Counted from the first letter of the stretch, positions 1 through 12,182 are shown. The stretch is 64,000 nucleotides of DNA from Platycnemis pennipes (GCA_933228895.1 OW121857.1:2046001-2110000), one strand, 5' to 3'. Notes: generated by a model from the letters alone, not told the origin. Translations and numbers: made by a program.

Positions 1-185
1 TGCGTATAGAAGAGGTGAAATAAATCTAAGAATTGTGTCAGGAGTGAATATTCACGCGAAAAAAATCCAACATGCTGAGGATTGCGGACGGCATAGCGGT
101 CATGGCAGAAGCAGAAAGAGGTGTAATGATAGAACTAATCAATACAATTAAGGAGTAACTCATTTCAAGATGAACAGACAACCGC
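1..185. other. Unassigned sequence at window start
   Basis: I see no coding, RNA or repeat signature here. The sequence is A-rich and runs directly into the left arm of the foldback element at 186. Confidence 0.4.
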
Positions 186-341
186 AAAACAAAACCTCTT
201 TATTTCAAATATAAAAGAGGCCCTAACGCGAGCTAGGTTTCACTGCGTTGCAGCGTCATCACCAGGCCTGGCGATGATACACAGTGAAATGTAGGTCGCC
301 TTAGGGCCTCTTTTATATTTGGAATTAAGAGGTTTTGTTTT
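186..341. mobile_element. Foldback element with hammerhead-like centre (copy 1)
   Basis: The arms at 186-245 and 282-341 are inverted copies of each other over about 60 bp. Both begin AAAACAAAACCTCTT when read inward, and they differ by a few substitutions. The centre is a second inverted repeat around ACCAGG/CCTGG at 263-270. On the minus strand the centre reads TGATGA (257-262), then a small CTGC/GCAG stem, then GAAAC (237-241). On the plus strand it reads GATGA (273-277) and then GAAA (286-289). This order resembles a hammerhead ribozyme core, but the first core positions are degenerate. No ORF is present and I could not define a convincing target-site duplication. The inverted structure is certain; the ribozyme origin is inference. 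Confidence 0.75.
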
Positions 342-399
342 CTGTCATTCATCGAGGTGTAAAGAAATGTCTTCTAAGCATGGAAAGAACAGATAACAG

Positions 400-880
400 T
401 CAACAATTCAAGATCGATAGAAAAATGATCGAATGGATTGACCGGTTGACAAACGAAGAAGATGAGAATAATAGTGACAGAAAAGAGGTCTTCTGGAGAC
501 TTCGAAAGGAATACGGGTCAACTAATCTGCCGTACCATGAGACACGGTGGCCTGTGGGAGATAATCGCTGAGAGTGAATAGCAAGAATGCAAAGGAAGAC
601 ATCGCACGAAAAATTGGGCATGAGTAGTAAGTGATGTGTGAAGGAGAACAGCATTAAAATCTCAAGGTTTTTTCAAGTATAGCTATCTGAGCTTTCATAA
701 TGACACTAGCAGTTGTTTCAGTGCGTGGCATCTACGGATAGTGTCACGCACAGACTTCAGATAAGTGTTTGAGCTTCTTTTTTACGCGAAGGGAATATGA
801 AGAGGTTAGTTAATAGGAGAGTAGGTACAGCAGAGAGCTTCGTGAAACATATCTTAGGATTGTTGGCATAAGACGGTGAA
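400..880 (+). mobile_element. Decayed 3' tail of LINE family 2
   Basis: This is a degenerate copy of the C-terminal tail of a non-LTR retrotransposon polyprotein. Recognisable pieces are a WIDRLTNEED-like stretch near 435-470, a VFWRLRKEYGS-like stretch that is an eroded LLKTLRKR-type segment near 487-520, and the nucleotide block gaagaggtta...taggattgtt at about 798-863. That last block matches the end of the better copies at 36655-36995 and 54560-54662. The region 650-790 is too eroded to align by eye. It abuts an inverted copy of the same tail at 893-1290. Confidence 0.6.
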
Positions 881-892
881 AAGTAGCTTCAT

Positions 893-1290
893 CATCATCA
901 CTCAGCAAACCGGAGATCGCTTTGATGCAACTCTCCACTGAATTCTTCTATCAGGCAGTCCTTCATATTTACGCATCACGTCTCATTCTCATCCATATGT
1001 CTTCCATTCTTCCCGTTTACTTGTCCTTCCACTATTGTCTTCATCCGGCAATCATGTCTTACGTTATGGCCAGTTAAGGTGTCCCGTCTTCTTCTTAGAG
1101 TTTTCTTCAGATTTATATTTTCTCCCAGTCTTCTTAGGACTTACTCGTTACTTACACGATCGATCAATTTAATCTTCATCATAAGCACCACATTTCGAAT
1201 TCTTCCAGCCTTTTCATATCCGCTGCTGTCATCGTCCATGTCTCACTGCCATGTCTCACATTTATAAATAAATTCATGAATACAGCGTAA
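893..1290 (-). mobile_element. Decayed 3' tail of LINE family 2, inverted
   Basis: Read on the minus strand this is the same C-terminal tail as at 12885-13240 and 24258-24432. It runs inward from a (TCA)n microsatellite at 890-903 (the element's 3' end) through the block complementary to gcagctctccactgaattcttctat. It then passes a GRMKTIVEGQVNGKNG-like coding remnant near 1000-1060. Frame breaks are frequent. With the + strand copy at 400-880 it forms a tail-to-tail inverted pair joined at the ATG/TCA microsatellite. Confidence 0.65.
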
Positions 1291-1719
1291 ATCATGCACG
1301 TGCGTTGCGGGGATGCATATACTTCAGGAGTTAGCTTCATCGCGATGTTGATGAAGGATACTCGTTCATACGATATTTGATATTACGAATTGTCGATTTT
1401 TCCGGTCCCGTTGACCTCGTAATATCGAGTTTCTACTGTATCAAAATAATTAACAGGTTAATTGTCACCAGTATAATTAAATCCACTGAATATCTCCGCA
1501 ACATTCGGTGAGTACGTATTTCACCATACCTTCGCGCACTGTGGAAAAGGAACACAGAAAATAAAAGACGAAAGAAAATAAACACGGCAAAAACGACTTT
1601 CCGTTGAAGTTTGCTGGTCTGTCCACTAGAGAGCGTGGGCGCGTGCTCTTACACCCGGGAAATTTAAAATCGTGTACCGTTTTGGTTGGTTTTCATTTAT
1701 TCAGAATCGATTTTGATAT
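1291..1719. other. Unassigned sequence
   Basis: Nothing recognisable. A GGTGAGT splice-donor-like string occurs near 1508-1514, but no acceptor or open frame supports an exon. Confidence 0.35.
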
Positions 1720-2305
1720 TTCCTACAAACTTGAACGTGTGCAGCGAAGATCGGCAATATTTGTAAAGGGACTGCACGATAACTGTATTAGCGTAACCAG
1801 TCTATTAAATAAATTAAAATCGGAATCATTGTCAGATCACAGGTTGAAATTTCTACTTACAATTAATTTATGAAATAAATTCCAAGATAATATTTTCAGT
1901 GATGAGTTAAAAATATTTTGCGAACCCCAACTAACTATGGTAGACTGGACCATGATCTCAGAATTAGAGAAATTGATTGCCGAACTCACAGATTCAAAAT
2001 TTCCTTTTTTCCTCGTACAATTAGGAATATGAATAACGGTAAATAACTCCAGTACGAGTGTGTAGCAATGGGTAACATTGATAGCTGCATGTTGGTATAA
2101 GGACTTGAAGGTGACCCAATTAACAGCACGTTTTTGCATGCGTAGTTTGCTATTTTTATCTTTTTTAAGTATTGCAGACTAGACTAATATATTAATACTA
2201 ATCCTTTTTATGCATGATACGTAGTGCATGTTTGGTGAGAGTCCACCCCCTGCCACACACCTTAATGGTGGCTTGCAGGGTATTATGTAGATTTAGATGT
2301 AGATA
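1720..2305 (+). mobile_element. 5'-truncated LINE copy, CR1/L2 superfamily, 3' type A
   Basis: This copy starts in the C-terminal part of ORF2. The remnant KLERVQRRSAIFVKG (from about 1726) corresponds to the ELDSVQRRAARFVK segment of the intact copy at 44396-48889. It continues through an FPRTIR-like remnant near 2000-2030, where that ORF normally ends. The 3' UTR carries the type A block with tatattaatactaatcc, then the conserved stem-like ending ccacacaccttaatggtggcttgcagggta, and finishes in a TAGATG-like microsatellite. Stops and indels show it is dead. Confidence 0.8.
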
Positions 2306-3334
2306 TGGCGGGTAAGGGATTTTTCTCCAGCCTCAAAAAATAATTGAGAAGGAAAGAGGAAAGGGAGCATGAAAGATTCGAATGAAAAAAGTATAGTTGT
2401 TTTAAATGGCACCCACAGCCTAAGCATAAAGCTATCCAAGTTGACTAGTGGAAGATAAAAATTACGCAAAAATGAAAGGTGGCCAGGTGATATGAGGATT
2501 GAGTGTCCTACTGCGTGTAACTAATGAGAGGATTGATGATGACTGGTGATGCTTACGAGCATCATTCATGCATTAGAGTAAGGAGAGAAACACGGCAAGA
2601 GTGGGGTTGCGTGTTTTTGCCGGGAGAGGCAGCAGGGTCTGCGTAATGCACTTTCCGGCCGCACGGAGGCGCGACATCAGCCAAGGGCAAAAGGCGAGCA
2701 CTTCTTTTCCTTTGGCCCACTCCGGACAATCTCGCGTCGTCGTGAAGAAGGGACAAAGCTTTCCTCTCCATTCCCTCCCGTCTCGTCTGCATCGTCCTTA
2801 GATGGCGTCGCTTTCTTCTGCTCAGGCGTAGTTTGTGCGTGGCTTTTTTTAACTCTGGATGTCTCTCTCGTGCCCAAGTCATTCCTTGACCCTGTTTGTA
2901 TTCGACTCTGCTTCCAAATTTATCGTTCAATCTTTGAATATATTTCGTGGCTGCCTAGAAATAGCCCGAGTAGAATTTTGACGCAGGCAATGGTAGTATT
3001 CTGGTTGAGGCATAGCAGGCGTACGACGCGAAATAACACGGCAAAAACCATCAAATAAATATCATGAATAAGTTTTAAAATGTTGCATGCTCTCTCTCAG
3101 TCTTTTCGTATTAATTCCAAAACCATGTTTATTTATTGAATGAGGTTTTAAAAATAAAAAAGGTGGAGCTGAAGGAGATGCTCGAGGTTACATCGACTCA
3201 TCAATAGTGTTCAGTTTGTCCGTGACAAAAGTGACGCCTCAGGCCGGACTGGCAACCGTGACCGTGTAAGAATCGTGAAGGTTGGGATGTAGTCGTCATA
3301 TAAACCACCTTAATTCTTTTTTAAAAGGTACACT
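2306..3334. other. Unassigned sequence
   Basis: No element or gene is recognised. The stretch 2560-2880 is relatively G+C-rich, with overlapping short open frames on both strands and no conserved motif. That looks like compositional openness, not coding. Confidence 0.35.
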
Positions 3335-3390
3335 GTGGGTTGCAGTTTAGCGTACTGTCCGACGGACGGAGTACTGAACTTGTTAATGTG
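3335..3390 (-). mobile_element. Fragment of tRNA-derived SINE 1
   Basis: The string gtccgacggacggagtactgaactt matches the central body of the SINE at 16660-17000 and 31959-32296. Only about 50 bp is recognisable, so this is a decayed fragment, probably of the same family as the neighbour at 3500-3832. Confidence 0.5.
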
Positions 3391-3499
3391 ACGATTCCAA
3401 CGATATAAAACTTGAAACTGATACACTGGATGTAGAGCTCCACACAGGTTGCATGGACATATGCTATTTGTGGACGCACGTATGCCTACCTACCAATGT

Positions 3500-3832
3500 C
3501 TAATCAAATTTGGGGGTTTTAAAGCCTGTGGCGGCACCTAAAAGCGCTTCGGACTGGGAGGATTGGCACAAAAACGGGCATGTAAGGAGGAAGGATTCAG
3601 GGAAACGCGGTGTCGCCTGATTAGCCTGCTCTTAACGAAAGGCGTCAATGAGAACCGAGGATCAACGTTCAATCCGACGGACGGACTACTGAACTCGATG
3701 TTCTGTACAAAGTACTCTAGTAGGGACCGGTTTATCAATGATAAATATCTTCCACTGCCAGAATTCTAATAGAGGCCTTCTGGGTGACAGGACGGTATTC
3801 TAACCACTTCACCATACTGACCCCTGGCATAT
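3500..3832 (-). mobile_element. Old, diverged copy of tRNA-derived SINE 1
   Basis: The order of blocks matches the two young SINE 1 copies: the ctcttaacgaaaggcg block, the ccgacggacgg block, ggggaccggtt, then the tRNA-like head (on the minus strand) ending near 3832. Divergence is much higher than between the young copies and the B box has decayed. It shows that the family has been active over a long period. Confidence 0.65.
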
Positions 3833-4037
3833 TTTCATTGCTTGTAATGTTCATCGTATGTACTTCATACCTATTCGTTATCCTGAGCTAATATTATGTT
3901 TTGCATTGAAAATAATTATTTGCTCCATTGTGACCAGTCCAAAATTGTACCTTTTCTCCTTCACTCTCATGTTTTGCACCCATTTTCAAATGAAGAAACT
4001 TTTTCTCCAGTTTCATTTGCTTTCACCTTCATTGCAG

Positions 4038-4105
4038 GCAACGCCGTCGATGGGACATCTGACCTCTGACCTCGACTGTGAAACCTGGCCACGCATCTAT
4101 CTGAG
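4038..4105 (+). CDS. Candidate 68-bp internal exon
   Basis: A pyrimidine-rich tract (ctttcaccttcattgcag) ends in a good AG acceptor at 4036-4037. A strong donor, CTGAG/GTAAGA, starts at 4106. The 68 bp between them is open in the frame starting with its first base and would encode ATPSMGHLTSDLDCETWPRI followed by YLR-type residues, leaving a two-base overhang. I do not recognise the peptide. It could be a small coding exon, a 5' UTR exon of the + strand gene whose signal-peptide exon lies at 38534-38844, or coincidence. The paired splice sites are the only evidence. Confidence 0.35.
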
Positions 4106-7100
4106 GTAAGAAGCGAGGCAGGGAGGGTGGCAGGGGCGGCGGGGCACGACGGAATTGCACCAACGTCCTCTCCCTCATCTGTCCGCTGTGCACCACTGCC
4201 ACGATTTTCTTTTAAAACAGATTTTCTTTCTTTTGCTCCTTAAAAATGTTTCCGTCCAAGTCGTAATATTCTCTCTAGCTTAGAATATTTTTTTACTTCA
4301 TTATGAACTCTATTCTAAATGCATTTATCCTGCTTCATTCTCTTCTGTCATTGAATTCCACCGTCTATAGCGGCCTTCGTTATTCTCTTGTCTCAAATAG
4401 CTCGTTAGCAACAAATTCTTTGTATCCACCTTATGCTCCACATTCTCTTCTTGCCGGAAATGACGTTTGCCGTTTGTCGTCATACCCTCTCCCTTGGCTG
4501 CCGTATTCTTTTCCTAACTTAGTTGCAATTGAAAAGACTTCTCTAATTCTTTCCCAGCAAGGCGAACTCTACATTGATCTCCCCTCTGAACTTCTCTTGC
4601 CCTCTCCAAGGTTTGAATTAAGACATAATTCCATTATATTTCCGCAATATCAATTTTTGCCCTTATTTTTGGAATGAAGTTTCGAAAGCACAAAGTATTC
4701 TCACCTCATACCTGCCGACAACTAAGCCTTTGTAGATGCAGCCACGAAGAGAATGAGTAGGTACTACCGAGAATGAATTCGACTGAGCTGGCAACAGAAC
4801 AAAATCTCCCTTCCCCCATGCGAGTGCCCTTTTGGGTCCCTGACTTGACCCTCACGCCTTCTACTGCCGAGCTGAGGCTCTTTGTTCCTTTGTTCCTTAA
4901 TCAAATGCGATCACAGGAGCTTAAAATGTGTTCACCTTGTGATTTGTAATTCACCAAACGGCATTAATTGGCTAGTGTTCCTTAGGATCGAGAAAAATAT
5001 TGTGACCCAGTGTGAAGCTAGGTTAACTTGCCTGCCTGTTGTGAATCGATGTAAACATGAGGAGGAGAGAGAGAAGTGTCGGCCCAGAGTGTGTCGTTAG
5101 CGCTGGGAGTCGAGGGGTGATGCACCGCCCTTCAATCGCGCTCCGTCAAAGGAGGGCTTTTCGATCACTGTTGTGATGCACTTGGAGCAACGGAGGTCCA
5201 GCCTTCCGCTACCATACGAGAAATACGTGTCTTGAAGATATTCTTTGCTAAAACGGTATGGATCTCTTATCACGATCAAACAACATTGCTAATTGTCTGC
5301 GTGACGAAATTTAAGTGTTCTTTGAGAATGATTCGAAGCGTGCCAGTGGGGGAAGGGAGGTCTTGTTCTGTTCCCAGCTCAGTCGAATTTTTTTCTCGGT
5401 CGAAATCCGTTTCTCCTTCCTCCTCCGTTCCTTTAATTCTGCACTTTAGGTACACTTCGAGTTCCTTTCCCCCGTGTCCACCTTTCTGGCGCGAAAACAT
5501 TAATTGCACCAGAAATGTATTTTGATTACAGCCCCTTAAAAGTCTTGTTCTTGTAAATAAATCCGTCGAATGTACCAACACTTCCCGTAATTTTAATAAC
5601 ACTCCAACGCTGTGTGCCGGTAGTGAAATAAAAGTTAAAGGAAGCACCCTTTCCATGCGTAAAAGTAGAGAATATTCCGGGCCAGTTCCTCCGAGTCCAT
5701 GCAAATGCCACACGAAGGCCGAAACCAGCGTGGAAAGAAAATAAACTGCATCCGAGCATCCCAGATGCAAAGCATCCGAGAGCGGAGCTTTCCAGCCATG
5801 TTTCCTCGAACTAACTTTTGTGTTCAGGCAAAAACACGTCTTTTTATGGCAAAAGTTTCCCCTTCATGTTCCTGCGTCTTCCGCATCATTGTTGAGGAGC
5901 GGCGGTGGGTCAGGCGAATTTTTTATGCATCGAGGCGAGTCGGACAAAAGCCAAACCGTCAGAGAGTCCGTTCTGAATTCGGTTCTCATCTGCATCTCTT
6001 TTTGCTGCAAGCGAAGTGAATTTGGAAATACTTGTCGGGTTTAAAATAAACAGAACTCGCATTGCCCTAGGAATGCGTTGTTTGTCATTAGCCTTCCTCT
6101 TTGCCTTTCACTAGACTTCGTGGACACCTATTGTGCTTTCGTATGACTTTACAAGGCAACATATTAGAACTTTTTTAATGCACTTCAGTTTTCAGCATCT
6201 AGTGATGATCACAACCTTAACCTGCAATTTCTTTCATTATTACTTGAAAATGTATCTTGACTTCTACCTTCTCAGAACAACTAGTCTTAATATAAGTTAT
6301 AAAAGCTCTTTGATATATATGCACTGAATAAAGCATTTGTACTCTGTGGGAGATACTTTCAAGGAGCAAATGTGATGGATATGTTCGCCAATTTTTATGA
6401 AGTGAGGAACATTAGTTGTGGCGAAGAGCCTTGATAGATTTTTTCATTACGGCAGTTATTTCGTTTACGTTGCGATTGTTTTCTCATTTCAATGTCATGC
6501 CCTTCTGAATTTACTTCCCCTCTACCTCTCAATTATGAATCAGACGCTCTACTATCTGGATCACATCTTTTGCTTCCAATGCTGCGGTAAAAAGAAATTG
6601 AAATCCCTTTAATGCCATTATAGCTCCGAATATGTTTCACACATGATGTAAATACCTATCTAAATTAAAAGCTAAGGGTAAACTGTCGTGAGCCTGGAAT
6701 ACTTCCCCAACTAACGAGTTGCTGCCTTGGCTTTTTGGTGACCGTGAGAAAGTTAGGATCAGAATTTGGCTGGGAAATTTTAAGGATTAACTTTGGGATG
6801 TTTATTGCAGTGTCTTCAGTATTCTTCAGAATGGGTGCAATCTACTTTCCCCGTTTCATTCGCACCTAGGATTAAAATTTTAGCTCCAGGGAAGCATCAT
6901 TTCTTTTTTTTTCTTATCCATGATATCATTTTTGCTTCTGCGGATTTATGACTTATTAAAGTTGATTTTTTTTTAAATTTTAGGTCCCCGTTCATGCTTC
7001 CCTTGCTTTCTCTTCCTTCTTAATCCCATTAGGTAAATGCATTGCTTGCATCGCCTGACCTGTCGGTATGCTAATACAAAGTAGAATGGCCATCTCTTGC

Positions 7101-8567
7101 AATAGGCAGCAGGCATTAGTCCAAACTGCACGATTCACTCTCCGAGGTAGTGAAAAGTTCCCTGAAATGAATACTTCATTTTATTTCGTTCGTGCTGTAA
7201 TTACGCATCGTAAGTAAAACCTACTGTTCAAACAACTTCCATCCTAAAAACAATGATTTCCAGAAATAAAGTAAAATGCTTAAGTTTAGGTTTCTGCAGA
7301 TCGAGTGTATTTAGAACAACGATTACTCTTAAATTTATTTTTACTATCTGCAATCAATTGCTTAAACAATATTCCTCGTAAAAACAAAATAATGAAATAA
7401 TCAGCAACTTCGAATTTGGATTTTTCGGATGCAAAATATGTATTCAGGAACAGCCATTCAAGTTAATTGGTTCTATTAAATTATTTATATACTTGAACTT
7501 ATTACAACAATAATGCCAGTAATACAGCATAAAAATACCAATTCGGATTCAGTGGATCAAAATCATACTACTGGACACCTCTAATTTAGTAAGCATGTAG
7601 AATTTAACACTGGTGTTGATGTTTGCTTGATCTTTTTGAGATGTCCCCTAGGGTGTGCCGCTTCAATTACAAAGGGAGCAATATCCCTGGAAAAGATAGT
7701 GGATGAAATGATGCATGTTACGTCGTATGTGTTACATAGAGCCGTAGTAAACGTCGGGAAATTGTCCTGCGAGCATCAAAGGCATCGAAGGGAAAAGGAA
7801 GCAGCCGGCAGTCGCGAATATGGACCAGAAGTGATTAAGGAAGCGATCGGGCTCGAAAACAGATTGAGGCGATAGGTGAGGCTCTTTCGATTTTTCCGTA
7901 GTTGGCAAGCGTGCATTCGAGACCTGGATGGAGCGGGAGATAGCATTTCAGTCTCGTCGGCGGAATATGCCTTCGGTGGACCAAATGGAAGCACGTGGAA
8001 TGGGAGTGGATTTGGTCTGAGTTTTGAGCGACTGCTGGAGCTGAAATAGCGGTCATTGACACACGGTTCGCAGTGAAAGGTTTCATTCCGAATGCCGCCC
8101 GAATGGGAAATAGAATGGTTTTTCGGAGACACGGAGAAGCTGGAAGGAAAGGAAAATAACATCCAAGCAAATGGGACCGGTGAACAATTGCTGGGAATCG
8201 TTTTCTCTTCGCCATTGTCTGTGATTTAGTGGGTTTTTGTTGGAGGTTTATGTTATTTGCTGGGTATACGCTGTGATACAGGTAGGAGGGGAATTGGTGG
8301 AAGATGAGAGTCTCTCGCGTGCGCGGAAATAAAGGCACAGATCATCTCTGTTTGATGCCATGTTGCTAATCCCAATAGCGCGAGGCGATGGCTTCCAATG
8401 CTCCTTGGAATAACTACTTATATATTGTTTGAATGCTTAAAACGAAATTAGAGCTTTTAAAATCTAACAACCAAGTTTGTAAATTGGTTCCAAATGTAAT
8501 CATGTAATCAATTCTGCCGGCAGCTCTGGTAGTTAAGTCTAGCAACTATGTAGTTGTTATCTTGATT
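4106..8567. other. Long unassigned, intron-like sequence
   Basis: About 4.5 kb of A+T-rich DNA with short, unrelated open frames, homopolymer runs (for example T-rich tracts near 6900-6980) and no recognised transposon. A 124-codon open frame at 4303-4677 begins with a hydrophobic stretch but has no supporting motif or splice context. I read the whole segment as non-coding. Confidence 0.4.
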
Positions 8568-8613
8568 GATCCTTCTTCTTGCTTTCCTGTACAGGAAAGC
8601 AAGAAGAAGGATC
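8568..8613. repeat. Perfect 46-bp palindrome
   Basis: Bases 8568-8590 (gatccttcttcttgctttcc plus tgt) are the exact reverse complement of 8591-8613, with no spacer. The symmetry stops sharply at both ends. It does not belong to any repeat seen elsewhere in the window. It could be a real cruciform-forming palindrome, a minimal foldback, or a sequencing or assembly fold-back artefact. Confidence 0.9.
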
Positions 8614-10519
8614 CTCCGTGTTGGGGAATGATGTGGCTCTATATATCGTGTCGGTTGTCGGTGACCGGTAAATACGGGAAAAGTTAGTAAAATTCGTATA
8701 ATTTGCGAAAAATACTGGACTTATTTTAACTATTCGAATTCAAGATATGTTGACATATCCGTGGAAAATGAATAGTGCCTGTGAGCACTTGCTAAAACTT
8801 TGAAAATGAGAGATTTAAAATAATGGTGTTGAAGATGATTTCTGATTCGGTATATGTTTTTCTTTGTTACTTAATTAGTATGTTCCTGGCTATTATAAGA
8901 TATGAACACCTTACTTCCTTAGCTGGTGATAATATAAAGGAAATTTTATGCATCATTGAAATGTCTGTGTATTTTTTAACCTGTATGAAGGTTAAAAGAT
9001 ACCACCTCTCGTATAGGTCGAATGATTTAACCTTAACATTGCAATGCCTTTAGCGACTTATTTTTTCACTTTTTATCGCATTATCGTTCGATTTGATGAA
9101 CTCTACAGTGAGGATGAAGACATGGAAAATGATTGAAGATGGACCACCTATCTCCCTATGAAAATCTTCTGCTAGTTTCTACGTTCACATTGCGTAGATT
9201 GCAGTTCTACCAACCGATCTTCGTGAAATCTCTATGAACCTTATTTTTCCTTCTTTTTGGGTTTTGTTCCGAATGAGAGATTATGTGTGCGTGGCAGTCT
9301 AATGGTATTCTGTTATTGTAGACATGCGACAATTTTTGTTTCAGTGGCCCTCTGATGCTGTTTTAAGGGTCTACAGGTCTGACGGATGTTTGAGCGGCCA
9401 CCGCTGCACATCATTTCCTAGGCATACTCCTCCTCCGTCTTTTATAATATGGGTCTATGGACTACTCGAGGATCACGTCCGCTGTCTTGGGCGCACATGT
9501 GCATTTGGACATAATTTTGTTTTAGGAGAGATTGCTATCCGCTGTGTCAGGCACGTGGCGTATCCTTTGGGTTTCCCTCTGTTTTCTATAGGGTCTGTGG
9601 TGCAACTATTTAGCACCGCACGAAGATCCTCTTTCATTACATAGATATCTTGTTCTTAAATTCTCTTAAATCCGGACTACAATGCAGACTTGTGAAAGAC
9701 TTCAGACAATGTTGAGCAGACCTTAGGAAGCCGATAGCCGGAGCACTGGCGAAACGGAGTCGAAAAACGCGGAATGAATGCCGAAAGAGCACAAATGGAA
9801 AAGTGCCTTCTTCAAGTGCAGCCTGCGCATTCACAATCATGCAATAATACATCTGACATCACAACCCTGACGTTTGCCGGCTGTGAGAAATAACTAGATC
9901 GCCTTTTTTCTATGACAGGCGATTAGAAAGGGCGGTGGCCCTTAGCATCCACCCCATATTTATGTACAGCAACGAATGGAGACCAAAGCAGAAGGAAATG
10001 TGGAATAGCTTTATAACATAAACTTGCGGAACAGACAACAAAGAATTAGGTCGCCCCTCTAGGAAATATACTTCCAAAACGACGCAAAAAAGAATTATAA
10101 CCTTCGCTGAACGCAAAAGGAGGGTAAACTATGGTGTGATTTTATGGTTTCTTTATTTTTTACATTTATTATAAGTATCGGGATCACATGTGGGGACATG
10201 TATTAGAATTATTGAAAGTTAGTCAGGTATTCTCTTTTAAAGTAAAATTAAGGAAACATGAATACCTGAAACCTCTAAACTGAGCGTACCCTTATCTGCA
10301 AATCAGGAATAACTTTCGTATTAAATTAGATAGGGTATTATGGAATTCAATATTTATGACATGTATTACAGCAGGTGTTAAGCACCGTGTTTCGTGAAGA
10401 TAGAAGTCGTAACACTGTTTTCATTTCGATGATCGCTTGCAACAAATAGATTCGCCAACAAATTTCGGCCTCCAGAGTTATATCTCCCGGCATAAAGTAG
10501 GTGCACAGGATCTTCTGTA
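8614..10519. other. Unassigned sequence
   Basis: No gene or repeat family recognised. Short open frames on both strands lack motifs. Confidence 0.35.
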
Positions 10520-10566
10520 AACTGTATTGCTCTGTATTTTGTTTTACGAATCCATATCATTTTTAT
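10520..10566 (+). repeat. 47-bp direct repeat, copy 1
   Basis: Identical over 47 bp to 11025-11071 (both begin aactgtattgctctgtattt). The copies are about 505 bp apart in the same orientation. The flanks on either side do not match. Confidence 0.85.
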
Positions 10567-11024
10567 AGCCGTGCGTTATGCGTCGTGAATAAAATCTCGT
10601 ACATACAAACTTACTCCAAGGTTCTGCAAGTGTTTTACAGGCAATTCAGTGCGTATCATGATTTTTCATATATAATACATTAAGAGAGGATAAAACAATA
10701 TGGAAATAAATTTAAAAATTATTTAAAAATATTTAAAATACCTTCATTTGTATATGCTGGCAAATGGCCAAATTAATTTAATAAGTTAATCTATGGAGAA
10801 GAGCCGGCAACAGTTTCATAAGTTGATCAAAACAGCGTCCGTATCTGAGATACGAGAAATGTATTGCCATACAGGGGTATCATCTTCCCAGGGGCGTCTC
10901 TTCTCCTTTCCCCTCTTCCCCCCACCCTCTTCCTCCCTCATTCGCCTTCCAGGACCCGTGTAAGGTGTCATAAAACCCTAACTTTTGCATGTGCTTCTCT
11001 TACGGACTTGTCATACCTACTGGC
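10567..11024. other. Unassigned segment between the 47-bp direct repeats
   Basis: A 458-bp segment bounded by identical direct repeats. It holds an A+T-rich half (10680-10760) and a long pyrimidine tract ending in a CAG acceptor-like site near 10951. No ORF or terminal repeat is recognised. Confidence 0.35.
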
Positions 11025-11071
11025 AACTGTATTGCTCTGTATTTTGTTTTACGAATCCATATCATTTTTAT
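11025..11071 (+). repeat. 47-bp direct repeat, copy 2
   Basis: Exact second copy of 10520-10566. It is followed by a short local duplication of tatgggatcta (11070-11110). Confidence 0.85.
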
Positions 11072-12182
11072 GGGATCTATGGGATTATTCTACTATTCTA
11101 TGGGATCTAATCTGACTGGGAATTCGTCTCTTACTCAATGTCTAATTCGGAATTTTTGGATGCAGACAAAGAATAATCACCGCCGAATAGCAAAAATCGT
11201 CAGCTTGAACACAACCATGAGAAAATACTTCGGTTATGAAATGTATCCGTGTTGTTCTCACTATTTCATCCCTCTGTAAAACCACAGGAAATGTTTCGGA
11301 AATGGCTGGACCACCAATGGGGAATGCGTTTACTCGGAACCGAAATCGCAATTTTGTGCACGAAATTGTTAGATGGAAACGAAAAAAGAAATTTAGTGAA
11401 AAAATGAATCTTCTAACCACAACCATTCACTCATAAATCAAAAATTTAAATAAGCAACAGGTGACGCCCACCGAGAAAGCTGCTGTGATAACATTGACGT
11501 CATTTTCCTCCCGTCCTTGACTGCTTTAAGGGGAAGGGAATGGAGTGGAGGGGGATTATCGGAAGGTCTGCTCGCACAGATCCTGTCGCAATCGCTCCCA
11601 TTGGGAGAGTCAGCTGTGTCCCCCCATTGCGATAAGGCGAAGTAGCTTCGCAGGCTCAGTTGTGATTGGACGAAGTCGATATACGTCAGAGGTGGCACCA
11701 CGCCCACTTTTCCGAAAGGGTTAAAAACATCAGTTTTTCGCCGCTTATAACTCGAGAAATAATTGACGGATAAAAAACGGAAAAATACGCATCTTTTTAT
11801 TTTACAAACTCTATCATATTCGGCAATAAAAAATATGGTAAACGACCCCATTCTTCAAACTGTGCATTTTGGAGTGACTGATTCATTTGATGGCACGGCC
11901 GTTGGTCCTTGTAGTACGGTGAGGTTTTTCAGGTGATTGTGGCAGTTTCCATTGCAATTCGTGGCCCGGTTTCCTCCAGTCTCGCTCCTTCTGCTCCCCA
12001 CCTTTGACGCAGACAACCGCACCTTCCTCGCCTCCCCGATCTTCTTCCTCGCTGGCGTTTGACGACGCCGGATCTAATCTGACTAGCACGGAGTCGAGGG
12101 CAGCCGCTCCAGGCGGCGGCGTCCGGGAGGAGGGCGTGGTGCTTGGCTCCTTGAAATTATTATTCTTCAAGGAGCTTTCTGT
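11072..12182. other. Unassigned sequence
   Basis: No recognisable element. G+C-rich patches at 11500-11650 and 11990-12140 give overlapping open frames on both strands but no protein motif. Confidence 0.35.

Noticed and set aside
5276..5770. 164-codon open frame on the minus strand
   Set aside because: The first codon is TTG, not ATG, no protein motif is recognisable, and a shorter frame overlaps it on the same strand. Probably chance.
7835..8338. 167-codon open frame on the minus strand
   Set aside because: Begins with GTG, overlaps another 128-codon frame on the same strand, and shows no motif.
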